From CAYUQT01 sp964596165 (GTDB taxonomy: Bacteria > Planctomycetota > Phycisphaerae > UBA1845 > JAFGLZ01): DNA of 64,000 bases. The notes beneath the pieces were generated by a model. It worked only from the letters and a program-made list of their open reading frames with translations, was not told the origin of the DNA and searched no databases. Made by a program: the position numbers and the translations under genes. The stretch is from the NCBI GenBank assembly GCA_964596165.1, contig CAZQTW010000006.1:84808-148807 (forward strand), read 5' to 3'. Below are positions 60,668 to 64,000 of the stretch, piece by piece. Within the stretch, counting starts at the first letter, position 1. Each line of letters begins with the position of its first letter.

Positions 60668-61609
60668 TTACTGGTTCGGGTCGAAGGCGATCGAGGCATC
60701 GCTCCCGTCCTGGGCCTCACCGCTCAGGAGCCCGGTACCCATCGCACTGCTGTGCATCGGCATGGGCCTCCATGTCTCATAGATCGGATCGTTGTACGAC
60801 TTGAACGGTGCGACGACCCTGTTGTACGGACTGTTGGGGTCCGTATTCGGATCCCTCGGCAGACCGCAGGCCGCTTGCTTCTCGAAGCTGGCGTGCCCGT
60901 CCTGATAGAGAACGTTCATGCCCTCGCCGTCGCTGTGTGCCGCCGAGTTCACCTTCTTCCAGTCCTCGGGCCTCCACGTCACGAGATTCAGCCCTGGACC
61001 GCCAGTGGCGGTGCCTACACTGTAGAGCGTCGGCCCGCCGCGCCCCTTATCCGCAACCATCGCCATCCCCGGATCCAGCGATTCGTTGGGCGCTGCCTTG
61101 GTGGCACCGTACGGGAACTGATAGCCGTAGCTCAGGTTCTTGGCCTGGTCAAAGTCGTAGTACGTCATCGGGTTGGCCGTCGAATCCGGGTCATCGCCCG
61201 AGGCGCTCGGACAGATGTACTGCTTATTCGTCGTGCCGCCGCTCTTGACCAACAGCCAGAAGCACTGGCCTACGCTCGCCGTGGGCGCGTAGACATCGCC
61301 ATCCTTGGGGCGGCCGCCCGGAGGAGTACCTTGGAAAGCCGAACCATACTTGTGCCAGCCGATATTGCACAACCCTGCCCAAGCCGCCTCACCCGTAATA
61401 GGCTTCCGCTGGGCGATCGGCCACTGCTCATTAAAGTCGTTCGCGTAGATCTTGCACGACTGGCCGATCCCACGGACGTTCGCCGCGCAGACCGCCCGCT
61501 TGCTGAGCTCGCGCGCACGCGCAAGACTGGGCAGCAAGATGGAGATCAGCAGTGCGATGATCGCCACCACCACCAGCAACTCAATCAGTGTAAATCCCTT
61601 GCGTTTCAT
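60668..61609 (-). CDS. Prepilin-type N-terminal cleavage/methylation protein (H-X9-DG group)
   Basis: This 313-residue pseudopilin-like protein starts at ATG 61609 and begins MKRKGFTLIELLVVVAIIAL, the perfect prepilin peptidase site (G before FTLIE) and hydrophobic helix. ARARELSKRAVCAANVRGIG continues the pilin-type stem. Its C-terminal part carries SDGEGMNVLYQDGHASFEKQ, the 'DGH' motif of this planctomycete group. Long variable loops rich in Gly, Ser and Thr follow. Roles in surface or secretion systems are presumed. It is separate from the prepilin gene at 6303-7274, which has a different partner. Upstream is a 950-base region with no gene. Confidence 0.88.
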   Translation of the reverse strand: MKRKGFTLIELLVVVAIIALLISILLPSLARARELSKRAVCAANVRGIGQSCKIYANDFNEQWPIAQRKPITGEAAWAGLCNIGWHKYGSAFQGTPPGGRPKDGDVYAPTASVGQCFWLLVKSGGTTNKQYICPSASGDDPDSTANPMTYYDFDQAKNLSYGYQFPYGATKAAPNESLDPGMAMVADKGRGGPTLYSVGTATGGPGLNLVTWRPEDWKKVNSAAHSDGEGMNVLYQDGHASFEKQAACGLPRDPNTDPNSPYNRVVAPFKSYNDPIYETWRPMPMHSSAMGTGLLSGEAQDGSDASIAFDPNQ

Positions 61610-62525
61610 GATTCAGACTCCCTTATCTGAAACGGACAAACAACTACCGCGCTCACCGACCCGAAACCGGCAATGTCCCCTCGCGGAAAACACCGGCCTT
61701 CCGGCGGTGAGCCGCACCCGTGGCCACATCGAAGGCGCAAGACCGCACTCGACGCGCGCCGCTTGCGCCGCCACCGGCCACACAATCTATTCAGCTCGGG
61801 AGTCCGACTCAGGCCTCTGTCGGCCAAACCACGCCCTGTCGGTGTCCGCCGGAATGATCATTCCTTATGAGCGACTGGCGGTGCACCCCGTGGCCAACAT
61901 CACGCCACACACGGCGGGTCAAAGGGGAGTTGAGAGGGATAACGTATGATAGCTTTTGCGGTCGTCGTCAACCGACAACCAACTCTATGATATATATGTC
62001 CGTCTTCTAGGCCTCAACAAACGCCCACAGACTCCCGCAAACTCCCGCTACCATAATCCTAATCGGTTTCTCCGAGATGTCAATCGAATCTTTACGAATC
62101 CCAAGGGGAAGATGAGAAACCAGGATTTGGAATCCGGAATTCCGAATCCAGAAATAAGAATTCGGGTCGTCATTCCGAACCGGACCGCCGACCACGAATC
62201 CCGCTCCTGATGAAGATGGCAATGGGTGACCTGCTCCAGGCGTGCGTGGGCATGAGGCCGCATAGGCCGGTTTCACCCGCCGACAGAGCCCATCTTCGGG
62301 AGAACCGCCCTTTCATCCAATCAGCCGTGTCTGCCCGGTGGTCGTTCCGATCCGGACCGTCCTCAACCCGCTCGCCGTTCCGAACCGGGCTGTCCGCAGC
62401 CCGGCCAGACCGGCGTGCCTGCCACGGAACGGCCCGCCGGCCACGGATCGGCCGTAGGCCGTGCCAGGGTGGCCGTGCCGGGGAGGACACGCTGGCTCTG
62501 TGAATCTCCACGTTTCGCGCAAGAC
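61610..62525. other. Long intergenic stretch without a gene
   Basis: Between the prepilin start and the rRNA terminator there is no convincing reading frame on either strand. It holds an AT-rich block (61940-62060), an imperfect 27-base palindrome centred on GGAATTCC (62123-62149) and one copy of the CCGGGCTG hairpin unit (62379-62408). It includes the presumed prepilin promoter. Confidence 0.6.
62379..62408. repeat. Dispersed copy of the CCGAACCGGGCTG hairpin unit
   Basis: CCGAACCGGGCTG-TCCG-CAGCCCGGCC matches the units in the 60149-60440 array. The preceding sequence (ACCCGCTC.. before it) also matches the segment before the first copy at 60136-60148, so the repeat unit is longer than the hairpin. 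Confidence 0.65.
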
Positions 62526-62555
62526 AAAGGGCCTGTCGTTTCCGACAGGCCCTTT
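62526..62555 (-). terminator. Rho-independent terminator after 5S rRNA
   Basis: A perfect 13-bp stem on the minus strand, AAAGGGCCTGTCG-GAAA-CGACAGGCCCTTT, followed by TGTCTT. It begins seven bases after the 5S rRNA 3' end and ends the rRNA operon. Confidence 0.9.
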
Positions 62556-62561
62556 GATAAA

Positions 62562-62670
62562 AGTCGGCGATCCCTACTCTCGCCCCGAAGGACTACCATG
62601 GGTCGCACGGGCTTCACTACTGAGTTCGGAATGGGATCAGGTGTTACCCCGCACGGAGAATCACCGACAA
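62562..62670 (-). rRNA. rrf: 5S ribosomal RNA
   Basis: The minus strand shows the conserved 5S core CACCTGATCCCATTCCGAAC, TCAGTAGTGAAGC and GGTAGTCCTTCGGGGCGAGA, and closing helix GTCGGTGA at the 5' end with TCGCCGAC at the 3' end. Length about 109. It lies 174 bases after the 23S 3' end and before a strong terminator. Confidence 0.93.
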
Positions 62671-62777
62671 AGCCGGTCCGTACGTGTCCGCACGAACCGA
62701 CATCGAAATCGGTCCATGAGTGGACGGATAGGCGCCGCAACCACCAATCGGGTTACAAGGCGACCTGTCACGTGGAA

Positions 62778-62816
62778 CGGGCGTCTCGCCCGCAATCTCA
62801 TGGGCACGACGCCCAT
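62778..62816. repeat. Palindromes in the 23S-5S spacer (copy 3 of dispersed repeat)
   Basis: CGGGCGTCTCGCCCG (62778-62792) matches the palindromes at 16432-16448 and 60061-60077. ATGGGCACGACGCCCAT (62800-62816) forms a second hairpin right after. They lie between the 23S and 5S genes, so they are transcribed with the rRNA. Confidence 0.6.
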
Positions 62817-62844
62817 GCCACGACTGACAGCGATTCATGAATAC

Positions 62845-64000
<1,156 letters not shown>

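Overview
The window is high-GC DNA and reads as a Planctomycetota genome, probably a Phycisphaerae-type lineage. The evidence is gene content: two H-X9-DG style prepilin proteins, a PEP-CTERM protein with HAF-type repeats, a Tat-exported Gfo/Idh/MocA oxidoreductase, a neutral-ceramidase-like exported enzyme, large exported glycosidases (a DUF6067-like protein and GH127), an FixL/FixJ-like pair and many dispersed palindromic repeats. A 10-base N gap at 60179-60188 inside a tandem repeat shows this is a scaffold, probably from a metagenome. Lineage is inference; nothing was searched.

Layout. 1-9.3 kb: nusA (cut by the window edge), a MalK/UgpC-type ABC ATPase with a consensus promoter, a decayed DUF433/DUF5615 toxin-antitoxin pair, a PEP-CTERM protein, an SSS symporter, a prepilin with an overlapping zinc-ribbon gene, and dppF. 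9.5-17.7 kb: the rest of a dipeptide/oligopeptide ABC importer (SBP-dppB-dppC-dppD), separated from dppF by an inverted GT-C type membrane glycosyltransferase, then a GT4 glycosyltransferase. 17.8-35.6 kb: HEAT-repeat and Gfo/Idh/MocA exported proteins, a radical SAM enzyme, a ferritin-like protein, a ceramidase-like protein, an alpha/beta hydrolase, thi4 under a TPP riboswitch, a DUF6067 protein, a Phd/RelE toxin-antitoxin pair, an S1P-lyase-like PLP enzyme, murA and prmC.

35.6-48.9 kb: an RND adaptor-pump operon on the plus strand faces a HlyD adaptor-TolC pair on the minus strand. Between them is a scrambled island holding a RAYT transposase with perfect 19-bp inverted REP-like ends, more copies of the same REP, a lower-GC orphan gene, two broken genes, and a complete IS21-family element (2551 bp, 6-bp target duplication). 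Removing the IS restores the end of a CPBP-type protease remnant. 48.9-64 kb: a DUF4380-thioredoxin fusion, pntB-pntAB-pntAA transhydrogenase, a small HEAT protein, a FixJ/FixL-like pair, GH127, a tandem hairpin array with the assembly gap, a second prepilin, and the 3' end of an rRNA operon (23S then 5S, minus strand).

The overall picture is a polysaccharide- and peptide-scavenging bacterium: exported glycosidases, peptide import, sugar ABC ATPase and solute symport, with two efflux modules whose junction is an active mobile-element hotspot. The observations most worth following are the REP/RAYT/IS21 island, end-like repeats inside the istA reading frame, the DUF4380-thioredoxin fusion, the Cys-type Thi4 behind a TPP riboswitch, and a promoter-operator palindrome in front of the RND operon.
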